Origin: Bacteroidota bacterium
Lineage (GTDB): Bacteria; Bacteroidota; Bacteroidia; Flavobacteriales; Flavobacteriaceae
Direction of reading: 5' to 3'
Length of the DNA stretch: 64,000 nt
Assembly: GCA_023387965.1 (NCBI GenBank)
Contig: JAEWHE010000014.1
Location: 310,001 to 374,000 of the forward strand
The position numbers were made by a program, and so were the translations under genes. Below are positions 23,904 through 33,124 of the stretch, piece by piece (positions within the stretch are counted from its first letter, which is position 1; every line of letters begins with the position of its first letter). Below the pieces are notes generated by a model. That model saw only the letters and a list, made by a program, of their open reading frames with translations, ran no database searches and was not told the origin of the DNA.

Positions 23904-24383
23904 ATGAAAACAAATATTTTAGGATTACCTTCAAAAGACGCGGAAAACATTGCAAAAGATTTAAATGGTTTACTATCAAGCTTTCAAGTTTATTACCAAA
24001 ATTTACGTGGTATTCACTGGAACATTCGCGGAAAAAGATTTTTCGAACTCCACGTAAAATTTGAAGAATTGTATAATGATGCCCAACTTAAAATTGATGA
24101 AATTGCAGAACGAATTTTAACCGTTGGTGGAAAACCTTTGCATACTTTTGAAGATTATTTAAAACACAACAGCCTCAAAATTGGAAAAGACATTTCAAAG
24201 GATGAAGAAGCCGTACATTTGGTCGTAAACTCACTTTCGGATTTATTGAAAATGGAACGCGAAATCCTCAACAAATCTGATGAAATTAGCGACGAAGGAA
24301 CTAATTCTATGATGAGCGATTTCATTAAAGAACAAGAAAAAACCATCTGGATGATGAAAGCATGGCTCGAAGAAAAAATTTAG
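23904..24383 (+). CDS. dps: Dps/ferritin-like DNA-protection protein
   Basis: A 159-residue ferritin-like protein that forms dodecamers, oxidises Fe(II) with peroxide and shields DNA. Ferroxidase ligands are at the expected spacing: H38 in GIHWNIRG, H50 in ELHVKFEELY, D65 and E69 in KIDEIAERI. The 20-codon longer frame would begin inside the oxyR/dps promoter region, so the ATG MKTNILGLPS is used. Divergent oxyR is the probable regulator. A short lipoprotein gene follows. Confidence 0.95.
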   Translation: MKTNILGLPSKDAENIAKDLNGLLSSFQVYYQNLRGIHWNIRGKRFFELHVKFEELYNDAQLKIDEIAERILTVGGKPLHTFEDYLKHNSLKIGKDISKDEEAVHLVVNSLSDLLKMEREILNKSDEISDEGTNSMMSDFIKEQEKTIWMMKAWLEEKI

Positions 24384-24421
24384 TAATCAAAAAATATTGT
24401 TTTGGCGGCAAAGTTTTATCG

Positions 24422-25117
24422 ATGTACTTTTTTACATTGCTTTTCTCTTTTTCTTGTCATAAGGAAAAAGGTAAAAATTCTCCAAATCCTAAAGTGATTA
24501 TTGAAAAAGCAGAGGAAAATACAACAATTCCTGAGGAGATTTTCATTGACAGTTTGAATATCGGCCGCAAAAAAGCTAACATGGTTGAAGTTCTAAAATA
24601 CCGAACAATCGATAGTACTTATGTCAGACTAAATTTTTATACTAAAGTAAAAGGTAAGTGGCAACCTCGCCAGACTTTCAAATTTCTAAAGGATGGTATT
24701 ACCGATTGCGACCCAAAAATCAGCGATTTTAACAACGACAAATTTGGTGATTTGACCGTTGTTTCTGCGATTGCTGCGAGAGGAGCGAACGAAATTAGAA
24801 GACTATTCGTGTACGAAAAATCCGGGGATAAGTTGATTGAGTTGAAAAACTCTGAAGAATACCCTAATATGCTTTATAATGAGGAGGTCGACTGTATTGA
24901 CGCTTTTTTAGTTTATCGTGGATGCTCGACATTTTTTTTGGAAATTTGTGGAGACAGCCTCAGAGAAATTGCAACAGTTGATGTAGATGATGGTATTACA
25001 GTAACAGAATTTGACAATATGGGAGAAGCGAAGATTATACTCAACGATAATACTTTTGACGGAGACTATATTCGCTTCAAAACATTTAAACCACTGAAAA
25101 AATATCCTGATTTTTAA
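24422..25117 (+). CDS. Lipoprotein with FG-GAP-like segment
   Basis: A 231-residue lipoprotein (FSFSC lipobox at residues 8-12) of beta-rich composition. KISDFNNDKFGDLTVVSA is an FG-GAP-like calcium-binding motif; the rest (KANMVEVLKYRTIDSTYVRL, EEVDCIDAFLVYRGCS) is not recognised. A longer frame overlapping dps is discounted because it would hide the signal peptide. Function unknown. Confidence 0.72.
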   Translation: MYFFTLLFSFSCHKEKGKNSPNPKVIIEKAEENTTIPEEIFIDSLNIGRKKANMVEVLKYRTIDSTYVRLNFYTKVKGKWQPRQTFKFLKDGITDCDPKISDFNNDKFGDLTVVSAIAARGANEIRRLFVYEKSGDKLIELKNSEEYPNMLYNEEVDCIDAFLVYRGCSTFFLEICGDSLREIATVDVDDGITVTEFDNMGEAKIILNDNTFDGDYIRFKTFKPLKKYPDF

Positions 25118-25140
25118 AAGACAAATTGCCATAACTTTAA

Positions 25141-25175
25141 AAATGCTGTAGCCCATTGAGTTTGCAGCATTTTTA
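25141..25175 (+). terminator. Intrinsic terminator after the FG-GAP-like lipoprotein gene
   Basis: AAATGCTG pairs with CAGCATTT, then a short T-rich tract; the loop is 16 bases, longer than usual. Confidence 0.65.
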
Positions 25176-25237
25176 TTTATAATTCAAAAAAGAACATAAA
25201 AAATTGTGTAATTATTATTTTTTTATAATTTAGTCAA

Positions 25238-25522
25238 ATGAAAGCATCTCTTTTTTTTCTAATCGGATTTTTGTTTTTTTTGGCAACGCCAACACTCGTT
25301 TGTGCCATTAACAAAGAGGTAAAAACTATTTCTCTGAACAATATTAATGAAGAAGAAGAAATTGCAAAACAGCACGTAAACTCGAGAGACTTTCAGCAAC
25401 TGCAACATTCAAATGCTTTTGATTTGGCTTCTCAAACCAAGAAATCTTCCTATTTCGATTCTAATTTTATTATCAAAAAGCCAACACTTCCGGTTTTCGC
25501 ACCCCCACCCGAAACGGTTTAA
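25238..25522 (+). CDS. Small exported protein, unknown function
   Basis: A 94-residue protein with a clear signal peptide (FFLIGFLFFLATPTLVCA, cleavage about residue 23), then a charged stretch (NNINEEEEIAKQHVNSRDF) and a proline-rich end VFAPPPETV. No family recognised. It precedes the SulP transporter by 69 bases and may share its transcript. Confidence 0.6.
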   Translation: MKASLFFLIGFLFFLATPTLVCAINKEVKTISLNNINEEEEIAKQHVNSRDFQQLQHSNAFDLASQTKKSSYFDSNFIIKKPTLPVFAPPPETV

Positions 25523-25591
25523 TACTCCATTTTAAAAAAGTGGCGCAATTTGCATCGCTTAAAATCTGTATTAATTCGTTATTTTCTGGTT

Positions 25592-27355
25592 ATGACAAAA
25601 AAAACCAACCTCTTTGGCAATTTAAAATCTGATTTTTCATCAGGTTTAGTTGTATTTTTAGTGGCTTTGCCATTATGTTTGGGAATTGCTTTGGCTTCTG
25701 GAGCACCACCCTTATCAGGAATAATCGCGGGAATTTTTGGCGGAATTATTGTGGGAATGTTGAGCAAATCTCATATCAGCGTTTCGGGTCCAGCGGCTGG
25801 ATTAACCGCAATTGTTTTAGATGCGATTCATACGCTACAATTCTTTGAAGTTTTTTTATTGGCAGTGGTTTTAGCCGGAATTTTTCAGCTTATTCTGGGT
25901 TTTTTAAAAGCGGGAAGTATTTCAAATTATTTCCCAAACAACGTTATTGAAGGCATGTTGGCGGGAATTGGGATTATCATTATTTTAAAACAAATTCCGC
26001 ATGCCGTGGGTTATGACAAAGATTTTGAAGGCGATGAAGCTTTCCTAGAAAAAACCGGTAACACAATTGAGTCACTTTTTAGTGCCTTAAATAATCTTCA
26101 TTTCGGTGCGATTATCATTGCCTTAAGTGCTTTGGCGGTTTTAATTTGTTGGGAAAAAGTTCATTTTTTAAGGAAAATAAAAATTATTCCGGGTGCTTTA
26201 GTAGCTGTAATTTTGGGAATTATTTTAAACCAAATTTTTAAATCTACCGGAAGTAATCTCGCCATTTCAGAAGATCATTTGGTAAATCTTCCCGTACCAA
26301 AATCATTCGACGATTTTGCTTCAACCTTAATCTTTCCTGACTTTGAGGCAATTGGTAATTCTCAGGTCTGGGTTCTTGCAGCAATCATTGCCACGGTTGC
26401 TTCAGTTGAAACATTGCTTTGCATAGAAGCTTCAGATAGAATGGATTCGCAAAAAAGATATACCGATACAAATGTCGAGTTAAAAGCCCAAGGAATCGGA
26501 AATGTTTTAAGCGGTTTAATTGGCGGTTTGCCCATGACTTCGGTGGTGGTTCGCTCTTCGGCAAATGCTAATGCTGGCGCAAAATCAAAAATGTCAACGA
26601 TTATTCACGGATTTTTATTGATGATTTGCGTTTTGTCTATTCCAGCATTGTTGAACAGAATTCCGTTGGCAACATTAGCGGCAGTTTTGTTAATGGTGGG
26701 TTACAAATTAGCAGTGCCGAATATTAAACATTTTGCCGATTTAATGCCGGAAGCGCTTAACTTTCTCATCCTTTCAATTATCCTTTCGATTGTCACTTTG
26801 CAAAACACTGATAATTTGTATTTAAAAATAACAGTTGTAGCGTTTACGGTTTGTATTTTGACTTTTGTTATTTTCAAAATGCATCGAAATGTTACTTTTT
26901 TAAAAACAGTTACACGAAACCAATATATTTATTTTCCGTTTTTTGCCACAACAATTGCGGTCGTTTTCACGGATTTGCTCAAAGGTGTGGGATTAGGAAT
27001 TTTAATCAGTATTATTTTTATTTTACGCGGAAATTTAAAACGAGCCTATCACTTCAAACGAGAAAAATTTGCCGAAGGCGATATCATTCACATTGATTTG
27101 GCGCAGGAAGTTTCATTTTTGAATAAAGCCGCAATTAAATCGACTTTGATGGAAATTCCTGAAAATTCTACTGTAATTATTGATGCTTCTGATACGGAAT
27201 ACATTGCCCATGATGTGCTTGATTTAATTCAGGAATTTGCTTCCATAAAAGCTTCAGACGAAAATATTAAGGTAACGCTCAAAGGTTTCAAAACGGTTTA
27301 CCAATTGAACGATTTAGATGACTTGCACAATCATGTCAACATCGAAAAGCGTTAA
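25592..27355 (+). CDS. SulP family anion transporter with STAS domain
   Basis: A 587-residue inner-membrane transporter of the SulP (SLC26) family, moving sulfate, bicarbonate or related anions. The membrane domain shows SSGLVVFLVALPLCLGIALA, SHISVSGPAAGLTAIV and ASDRMDSQKRYTDTNVELKAQG with GGLPMTSVVVRSSANANAGA. A cytoplasmic STAS domain follows from about residue 490 (VIIDASDTEYIAHDVLDLI). The ATG giving MTKKTNLFGNLKSD is preferred to a codon 14 upstream. Substrate is not determined; many Bacteroidota copies are bicarbonate-type. Confidence 0.92.
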   Translation: MTKKTNLFGNLKSDFSSGLVVFLVALPLCLGIALASGAPPLSGIIAGIFGGIIVGMLSKSHISVSGPAAGLTAIVLDAIHTLQFFEVFLLAVVLAGIFQLILGFLKAGSISNYFPNNVIEGMLAGIGIIIILKQIPHAVGYDKDFEGDEAFLEKTGNTIESLFSALNNLHFGAIIIALSALAVLICWEKVHFLRKIKIIPGALVAVILGIILNQIFKSTGSNLAISEDHLVNLPVPKSFDDFASTLIFPDFEAIGNSQVWVLAAIIATVASVETLLCIEASDRMDSQKRYTDTNVELKAQGIGNVLSGLIGGLPMTSVVVRSSANANAGAKSKMSTIIHGFLLMICVLSIPALLNRIPLATLAAVLLMVGYKLAVPNIKHFADLMPEALNFLILSIILSIVTLQNTDNLYLKITVVAFTVCILTFVIFKMHRNVTFLKTVTRNQYIYFPFFATTIAVVFTDLLKGVGLGILISIIFILRGNLKRAYHFKREKFAEGDIIHIDLAQEVSFLNKAAIKSTLMEIPENSTVIIDASDTEYIAHDVLDLIQEFASIKASDENIKVTLKGFKTVYQLNDLDDLHNHVNIEKR

Positions 27356-27371
27356 TTATTTTTACAATTTT

Positions 27372-27404
27372 AAAGAAGCGGTTAGTCAATTTAATCGCTT
27401 CTTT
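27372..27404 (+). terminator. Intrinsic terminator after the SulP gene
   Basis: AAAGAAGCG pairs perfectly with CGCTTCTTT, followed by a T-rich tract. Confidence 0.78.
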
Positions 27405-27468
27405 ATTTTTACATTTATCGTGTCTTCGTAAAAATTACGTACCTTAGTAGTCTATTATTTTACAAAAC

Positions 27469-28608
27469 ATGAAAATTGCAATTGTTTGCTATCCAACCTT
27501 TGGAGGAAGTGGTGTTGTTGCCACAGAATTAGGACTGGAACTGGCCAAAAAAGGACACGAAATTCATTTTATAACTTACAGTCAACCAGTACGATTGGCG
27601 TTGTTAAACCCAAATTTACATTACCACGAAGTTGCTGTTCCTGAATATCCACTTTTTCACTTTCAACCGTATGAATTAGCACTTTCGAGCAAATTGGTTG
27701 ATATGGTAAAATTGCACAAAATTGAATTGTTGCACGTGCATTATGCGATTCCGCATGCGTATGCAGGTTACATGGCAAAGCAAATGCTGAAACACGAAGG
27801 AATAAAAATTCCGATGGTGACTACTTTACACGGAACGGATATTACTTTAGTTGGAAGCCATCCGTTTTACAAGCCTGCGGTTACTTTTAGCATCAATAAA
27901 TCTGATGTGGTAACTTCGGTTTCGCAGAGTTTGAAAGAAGAAACGTACAATCTTTTTGATGTAAAAAAAGAAATTGAAGTTATCCCGAATTTTATCGAAC
28001 TCAATAAAAATAAAATTAACCAAAATGTTCCGTGTCAACGGGCGTTGATGGCACCAAACGGCGAAAGAATTATCACGCATATCAGTAATTTTAGGAAAGT
28101 AAAACGTATTCCGGATGTAGTGAAAATTTTTAATTTGATTCAAAAATCTGTTCCTGCAAAGTTAATGATGGTTGGCGAAGGACCTGAAAAGGAAGTTGCC
28201 GAACAATTGTGTGAGGAATTGGGAATTTTGGACAAAGTGATTTTTTTTGGAAATAGTAACGACATCGATACCATTTTATGTTACACCGATTTATTTTTGC
28301 TTCCTTCGGAAACGGAGAGTTTCGGTTTAGCAGCTTTAGAAGCAATGGCTTCGGGCGTTCCGGTGATTTCTACTAATTCAGGAGGTTTGCCTGAAGTGAA
28401 CGAAAACGGCGTTTCGGGATATTTAAGTGATGTTGGAAATGTAGAAGAAATGGCTCAAAACGGTATAAAAATTTTAAGTTCTGATGAATCGCTTTCAAAG
28501 TTTAAGGAAAACGCATTGGATATTGCTAAAAAATTTGACATCGCTAATATCCTGCCACTTTATGAAGCAGTTTACGAAAAAGCACTCAAGAAAAAAGTTT
28601 ACTTATGA
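27469..28608 (+). CDS. bshA: N-acetyl-alpha-D-glucosaminyl L-malate synthase BshA
   Basis: A 379-residue GT-B glycosyltransferase that joins UDP-GlcNAc to L-malate in the first step of bacillithiol synthesis. The N-terminus MKIAIVCYPTFGGSGVVATE is the BshA hallmark; further matches are LHVHYAIPHAYAGYMAKQ, TTLHGTDITLVGSHP and ESFGLAALEAMASGVPVI. Bacillithiol is the low-molecular-weight thiol that many Bacteroidota use instead of glutathione. The stop codon overlaps the next gene by four bases. Other bacillithiol genes are not in the window. Confidence 0.96.
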   Translation: MKIAIVCYPTFGGSGVVATELGLELAKKGHEIHFITYSQPVRLALLNPNLHYHEVAVPEYPLFHFQPYELALSSKLVDMVKLHKIELLHVHYAIPHAYAGYMAKQMLKHEGIKIPMVTTLHGTDITLVGSHPFYKPAVTFSINKSDVVTSVSQSLKEETYNLFDVKKEIEVIPNFIELNKNKINQNVPCQRALMAPNGERIITHISNFRKVKRIPDVVKIFNLIQKSVPAKLMMVGEGPEKEVAEQLCEELGILDKVIFFGNSNDIDTILCYTDLFLLPSETESFGLAALEAMASGVPVISTNSGGLPEVNENGVSGYLSDVGNVEEMAQNGIKILSSDESLSKFKENALDIAKKFDIANILPLYEAVYEKALKKKVYL

Positions 28609-29048
28609 AAAAAATGATTACGGCAATTGTAGCGGTTGCATTTTTTGGTTGTAACAGTTCGCAGAAAAAATCGAGCGAAACTCATCAAAAATCGGGTGGG
28701 GAATTGGTAACAATTTTGGCGAAAGCCGAATATGGAGGTTTAGAAAAAAAGTCTTTTGAAGTGATTAATAACCAGACTGATTTTGCCGAATTGCTTCTGA
28801 AAATTAATTTCGATGGTAGTCCGGAGGTTGACTTTAAAAATGAACAGGTTGTGGCTTTGTTTTTAGGGCAAAAAAATACCGGCGGACATTCCATCGATAT
28901 AAAAAAAGTTGAAGAAAATAAAGAAACGATATTGATTACAGTTGAAAAAATTTTGCCGAAAGGCGGAGAAATTGTAACGATGGCATTGACAAATCCTTAT
29001 GTGATTGCTAAAATTAGTTCGACGAAGGAAATTAAATTTGTAGAATAG
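28605..29048 (+). CDS. PrcB-like domain lipoprotein
   Basis: A 147-residue lipoprotein (FFGC, C16) with a PrcB C-terminal-like domain: FEVINNQTDFAELLLKI and VVALFLGQKNTGGHSIDI with the typical GGHSI turn. PrcB is the activator subunit of a treponemal protease complex, but stand-alone domains have unknown roles. Translationally coupled to bshA through ATGA overlap; a functional link is not evident. Confidence 0.82.
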   Translation: MKKMITAIVAVAFFGCNSSQKKSSETHQKSGGELVTILAKAEYGGLEKKSFEVINNQTDFAELLLKINFDGSPEVDFKNEQVVALFLGQKNTGGHSIDIKKVEENKETILITVEKILPKGGEIVTMALTNPYVIAKISSTKEIKFVE

Positions 29049-29050
29049 AA

Positions 29051-29080
29051 AAAACGCTTCCTAAATTTGGGAAGCGTTTT
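29051..29080. terminator. Bidirectional terminator between the PrcB-like and barrel genes
   Basis: AAAACGCTTCC pairs with GGAAGCGTTTT, one of the strongest hairpins in the window, with T-run on the plus strand and A-run on the other side. Confidence 0.88.
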
Positions 29081-29100
29081 TTTTTGAATAAATTTCTTTT

Positions 29101-29589
29101 TTAGAACTTAAATCTGATACCTAATGCGATATCCGGACCAAAATTGTCATTACGGAAATTGTCGTCAGCAAAATATAACTCTGGTCTAAAATCCAATGAT
29201 AACATTAATGGGATGTCGAATTGATACTCAATACCGATGTCTCCAGCGATAAAAGCAAAAGCACCGCTATCGTCAAAATCGTTGTGGTCAACGCTCCAAG
29301 AACCAACTCCACCACCAACACCAGCATACCAGTTAAAACCACCGTCAATGTTCCAAACCCATTGGTACAAACCGGTTAATTTTATTGCATCTACGTGGTT
29401 GCTATTACGCCAACCAAGGTCAACTTCTAAACGATTGTTGTCGCCTAATCCGCGTTGGTAAGAAATTTCTCCTCCGAAACCGTCATTGTCACCTAAACGT
29501 AAACCTAATGCGTTTTTTGGAATTTCTTGAGCCTGAGCACTGAAAGCCAATCCGGCTAACATTAGTGCTGAGAAAAATAATTTTTTCAT
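29101..29589 (-). CDS. Small outer-membrane beta-barrel protein
   Basis: A 162-residue exported protein: signal peptide ending AFSAQAQ (about 21), then alternating hydrophobic/polar strands with WYAGVGGGVGSWSVD and a C-terminal strand ending in F (ALGIRFKF), the outer-membrane insertion signal. It resembles OmpX/OmpA-barrel-like porin folds. The role, such as adhesion or envelope stability, is unknown. Monocistronic. Confidence 0.82.
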   Translation of the reverse strand: MKKLFFSALMLAGLAFSAQAQEIPKNALGLRLGDNDGFGGEISYQRGLGDNNRLEVDLGWRNSNHVDAIKLTGLYQWVWNIDGGFNWYAGVGGGVGSWSVDHNDFDDSGAFAFIAGDIGIEYQFDIPLMLSLDFRPELYFADDNFRNDNFGPDIALGIRFKF

Positions 29590-29678
29590 ACATTTTTTAA
29601 TTTAGAGTTAAGTCTAAGGTACAGAAAAATGTGAGAAGGCTCAAATTTTTAAGATTATTCTAACAATTAAGAATTTTT

Positions 29679-30500
29679 TTATTTTGGCAAAATGAACTCG
29701 CTAAAATGGTTGGCTAAGGCATTTTCCATTTCTAGAAAATCTTCTTCGTGCGCCACTTCATTCATCTTGTGCGAATATAATTTCCACCGCTTTTTATTGT
29801 ATTCAAGAGCAGTTAGATTCTCGATCCAATCTCCGGAATTAAGGTATAAAGTTTCGCCTTTTTTATTGCTTTGTTTTAAGATTTTTGGTTCGTGAATATG
29901 ACCACAAATTACATAATCATATTGATTTTCAATTGCTAATTCGATTGCAGCATTTTCAAAATCGCTTATAAATTTAACTGCTTTTTTAACACTGGCTTTT
30001 ATTTTTTTGGAAAAAGAATAAGGCTCTTTTCCAATTTGTTTTAAAAACCAATTGATAAATCTGTTGAGTAAAATAAGATAATCGTAGCCAATTCCGCCTA
30101 ATTTCGCCACCCATTTAGCGTGATTGACAGAAGAATCAAAAACATCTCCATGAAAAAACCAAGCCTTTTTTCCGTTCAATTCCAAAAGTAATTTATTGCA
30201 AATGCAGAAATTTCCAATTTTCGCATCGGCAAATTTTCTCAGCATTTCATCGTGATTTCCCGTGATGTAATAAACCTGAGTTCCTTTGGAAGTTAAGTCG
30301 AGGATTTTTCTAATTACCTTTAAATGCGATTTAGGAAAATATGACTTTCTAAATTGCCAGATATCAATAATATCACCATTTAAAACCAGAATCTTAGGTT
30401 TAATCATAGAAAGATAAGAATAAACCTCCTTGGCATGACATCCAAAAGTACCCAAATGAATGTCGGACAACACCACTAATTCAACCGCTCTTTTTTTCAA
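29679..30500 (-). CDS. UDP-2,3-diacylglucosamine diphosphatase-like metallophosphoesterase
   Basis: A 273-residue calcineurin-fold hydrolase. All metal motifs are present: LSDIHLG, LNGDIIDIW, TGNHDEML, FFHGDVFDS and CGHIHEPKI. This set and the overall length match the LpxH-like enzymes annotated as UDP-2,3-diacylglucosamine diphosphatases of lipid A synthesis, so it is probably peripheral to the inner membrane. The conserved N-terminus MKKRAVELVVLSDIH starts at a TTG codon; no in-frame ATG is available near it. Another phosphatase function cannot be excluded. Confidence 0.85.
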   Translation of the reverse strand: MKKRAVELVVLSDIHLGTFGCHAKEVYSYLSMIKPKILVLNGDIIDIWQFRKSYFPKSHLKVIRKILDLTSKGTQVYYITGNHDEMLRKFADAKIGNFCICNKLLLELNGKKAWFFHGDVFDSSVNHAKWVAKLGGIGYDYLILLNRFINWFLKQIGKEPYSFSKKIKASVKKAVKFISDFENAAIELAIENQYDYVICGHIHEPKILKQSNKKGETLYLNSGDWIENLTALEYNKKRWKLYSHKMNEVAHEEDFLEMENALANHFSEFILPK

Positions 30501-30597
30501 TGGAAGCTTTTTTAAAGTTTTTCAAAATAAAGCATCTCATATTAACCTGAAATTTTGTAATAGTTAAAAAAGTATCAAGATTTAGCGCGATAATAAT

Positions 30598-30605
30598 TAA
30601 ATTTG
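30598..30605 (+). promoter_or_regulatory. -7 promoter box of aroC
   Basis: TAAATTTG, exact TAnnTTTG match, 21 bases before the ATG; no clear -33 box. Confidence 0.45.
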
Positions 30606-30625
30606 TTCAGAAAAATTAAATTAAA

Positions 30626-31675
30626 ATGGCAGGAAATAGTTTTGGAAAAAAATTAAAATTGACCACATTTGGCGAATCTCATGGCGATGCAATCGGCGGA
30701 GTTTTAGATGGATGTCCACCCGGAATTGAGTTAGATTTTGAAACAATTCAATACCAATTATCCAGAAGAAAACCGGGCCAATCTTCGATAGTTACTCAAA
30801 GAAAAGAAGAAGACGAAGTACAATTTTTGTCAGGAATTTTTGAAGGAAAAACCACAGGAATGCCAATTGGCTTTATCATCAAAAATGAAGATCACAAATC
30901 TGCCGATTATGACCATATTAAAAATGTTTTCCGGCCAAGTCACGCTGATTTTGTTTACGAAAAAAAATATGGAATTAGAGATTATCGAGGTGGAGGAAGA
31001 AGTTCTGCGCGAGAAACAGCTTGCAGAGTAGTAGGTGGTGCCATTGCGAGACAAATAATTCCAGAAATAAAAATTACCGCCTTTGTTTCTTCGGTGGGAG
31101 AAATTTTTATTGACAAACCTTATCAGGCATTGGATTTTTCAAAAATAGAAAGCAATCCCGTTAGATGTCCAGACGAAAATACTGCCGAAAAAATGATTCA
31201 GTATATCAAAGAAATTAAAAAAGATGGTGATACCGTAGGTGGAACGATAACTTGTGTGATTGAAAATGTTCCGATTGGTTTAGGAGAACCTGTGTTCGAT
31301 AAACTCCATGCCGAATTAGGAAAAGCAATGCTTTCGATAAATGCTGTAAAAGGATTTGAATACGGAAGTGGTTTTTGTGGCGCCAAAATGAAAGGCAGTG
31401 AACACAATGATCTCTTCAATCCTGACGGTACAACAAAGAGCAATCTTTCTGGTGGAATTCAAGGCGGAATTTCAAATGGGATGGACATTTATTTTAGGGT
31501 AGCATTTAAGCCCGTTGCAACGCTTTTGCGTAAGCAAGAAACCATAAATTCTGAGGGCGAAATCGTGGAAATGCAAGGGAAAGGTAGGCATGATCCGTGT
31601 GTTGTTCCAAGAGCGGTGCCTATAGTAGAAGCGATGGCGGCTTTAGTGATTGCGGATTTTCACATGCTTAAATAA
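30626..31675 (+). CDS. aroC: Chorismate synthase
   Basis: A 349-residue FMN-dependent enzyme converting 5-enolpyruvylshikimate 3-phosphate to chorismate, the branch point to aromatic amino acids and folate. The three family signatures are visible: GESHGDAIGGVLDGCPPG, YRGGGRSSARETACRVVGGA and the C-terminal GRHDPCVVPRAVPIVEAM. Normal length. Monocistronic; not clustered with other shikimate genes. Confidence 0.98.
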   Translation: MAGNSFGKKLKLTTFGESHGDAIGGVLDGCPPGIELDFETIQYQLSRRKPGQSSIVTQRKEEDEVQFLSGIFEGKTTGMPIGFIIKNEDHKSADYDHIKNVFRPSHADFVYEKKYGIRDYRGGGRSSARETACRVVGGAIARQIIPEIKITAFVSSVGEIFIDKPYQALDFSKIESNPVRCPDENTAEKMIQYIKEIKKDGDTVGGTITCVIENVPIGLGEPVFDKLHAELGKAMLSINAVKGFEYGSGFCGAKMKGSEHNDLFNPDGTTKSNLSGGIQGGISNGMDIYFRVAFKPVATLLRKQETINSEGEIVEMQGKGRHDPCVVPRAVPIVEAMAALVIADFHMLK

Positions 31676-31747
31676 AAATTTTAAATAAAAAGTTATGTAA
31701 ATGAAAAATATTTCCTACATTCGTAATATTAATCTAAATCAAAAAAA

Positions 31748-32653
31748 ATGAAAAAAACTTTACTTTTTGGAGCATTTGTGTTTTCAATGCTCAGCGTTCA
31801 AGCGCAAACAAACATATCTTTTGAAGCATCCGAAGGATTTACTTTAGGACCAATTGAAAATCAAAATGGCTGGGTTCCTGCCTTTGGGGTTAATTCAGAT
31901 ATTTCGACGCTTTCAGTATCTAATCTAAGAGCTTCTGCGGGTACGCAAGCGCTTCAATTTACGTCCGACTCCGGGGAATGGAGTGGATATGATGGCGTCT
32001 TGTCACCAAATATTCCAAGTTTAGGAAATATTTTCGAAATTGGTTTCGACATTTACCCTGAGTCAGATACTCAATCGGATCATGTGATTTACGCATTGCA
32101 AGGGACAACTTTAACTTTTGCTGGATACTTGATTTTCAACTGGCAAGGTAATATCTTGGCGAGAACTGGTACTACTGCAGCCGTGGATGTTGGAGATTAC
32201 ACTGCGGGTCAATGGTATAACGTGAAAATTTCATTTAATTATACTACATCAACAGTGACTTATTTCGTAAATGGTGCTCAAGTTCATACAGGACCGACTA
32301 TGGGAACTAGTACTGGTGTTGATCAGCTTTTCTTCGGGTATGATAACTATGGTTCAGGTTATACAGTGGATAATATTAGAGTTGCAACTTCTTTGTCAAC
32401 AGACAAGTTTAACACAAATACTTTATCAGTTTTCCCTAACCCGTCTAACGGAATTGTAAATATTTCTAATTCAGAAACAGCTTTATTAAACAATGTTTCA
32501 GTTATGGATATCAACGGAAGAACTGTGAAAAACGTTCAGTTAAGCGATGTTTCAGAAGCGCAAATCAACATTTCTGACCTTTCTGCTGGGGTTTACATGA
32601 TGAACATTTCTTCAGACCAAGGAACAATTACTAAAAAAATCGTGAAAAACTAA
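31748..32653 (+). CDS. Secreted LamG-like protein with T9SS sorting domain
   Basis: A 301-residue secreted protein: signal peptide to about residue 20 (SMLSVQAQ), a jelly-roll domain resembling LamG/concanavalin-like lectins (about 22-220; SFEASEGFTLGPIENQNGW, WYNVKISFNYTTSTVTYFVN) and a type A T9SS sorting domain (about 226-301; SVFPNPSNG ... GVYMMNIS ... KKIVKN). The sorting domain is clearly different from that of the endonucleases. Probably a surface or extracellular carbohydrate-binding protein. A near-consensus -7 box TACATTCG lies 25 bases upstream. Confidence 0.88.
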   Translation: MKKTLLFGAFVFSMLSVQAQTNISFEASEGFTLGPIENQNGWVPAFGVNSDISTLSVSNLRASAGTQALQFTSDSGEWSGYDGVLSPNIPSLGNIFEIGFDIYPESDTQSDHVIYALQGTTLTFAGYLIFNWQGNILARTGTTAAVDVGDYTAGQWYNVKISFNYTTSTVTYFVNGAQVHTGPTMGTSTGVDQLFFGYDNYGSGYTVDNIRVATSLSTDKFNTNTLSVFPNPSNGIVNISNSETALLNNVSVMDINGRTVKNVQLSDVSEAQINISDLSAGVYMMNISSDQGTITKKIVKN

Positions 32654-32674
32654 TTCACGTTTTTAAATAAATAA

Positions 32675-32702
32675 AAAACCGGAATGAAAGTTCCGGTTTT
32701 TT
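32675..32702. terminator. Bidirectional terminator between the T9SS cargo and DCC genes
   Basis: AAAACCGGAA pairs perfectly with TTCCGGTTTT, flanked by A-run and T-run. Confidence 0.88.
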
Positions 32703-32705
32703 TTG

Positions 32706-33119
32706 TTATAAAAATTTTGCTTTAAGCTCTGGCGTTGGAATCATACATTCGTCTTTTTTGCCGTACCATTTGTAGCGATTTTTGGCAATATAATCGTAAA
32801 CGCTATTCTTCAAAAAATTAGGGAAAATATTGAAAATACTCAAGAAAGAATACATTCCGCTGAGGTTTGAAGCAATTTTCAATGCGGCTTCGGCTTTGTA
32901 ATAATAAGCAATTCCAGGTTCGTATAAAATAATAGAGTCAGTTTTACTGGTGTCGATTTTTAAATAATTTACAATTTCTTGTCCAATTTCTGATTGTAAT
33001 GCGGCAAATCGAAACACATCATTTTTGTCATGTTTAATTATAAATTGAACCGTGTTATCGCAAAGATTGCAAACACCGTCAAACAAAATTATTTTTTTTC
33101 CAGCAGGTAAATTTTCCAT
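32706..33119 (-). CDS. DCC family thiol-disulfide oxidoreductase (DUF393)
   Basis: A 137-residue thioredoxin-like protein named for its D-x-x-C-x-x-C motif, here FDGVCNLCDNTVQF near residue 15. FRFAALQSEIGQEI and the C-terminal RYKWYGKKDECMIPTPE are also family features. Predicted disulfide exchange in the cytoplasm, partner unknown. Six bases separate it from mutS2 upstream, so they are probably cotranscribed. Confidence 0.9.
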   Translation of the reverse strand: MENLPAGKKIILFDGVCNLCDNTVQFIIKHDKNDVFRFAALQSEIGQEIVNYLKIDTSKTDSIILYEPGIAYYYKAEAALKIASNLSGMYSFLSIFNIFPNFLKNSVYDYIAKNRYKWYGKKDECMIPTPELKAKFL

Positions 33120-33124
33120 AATTT

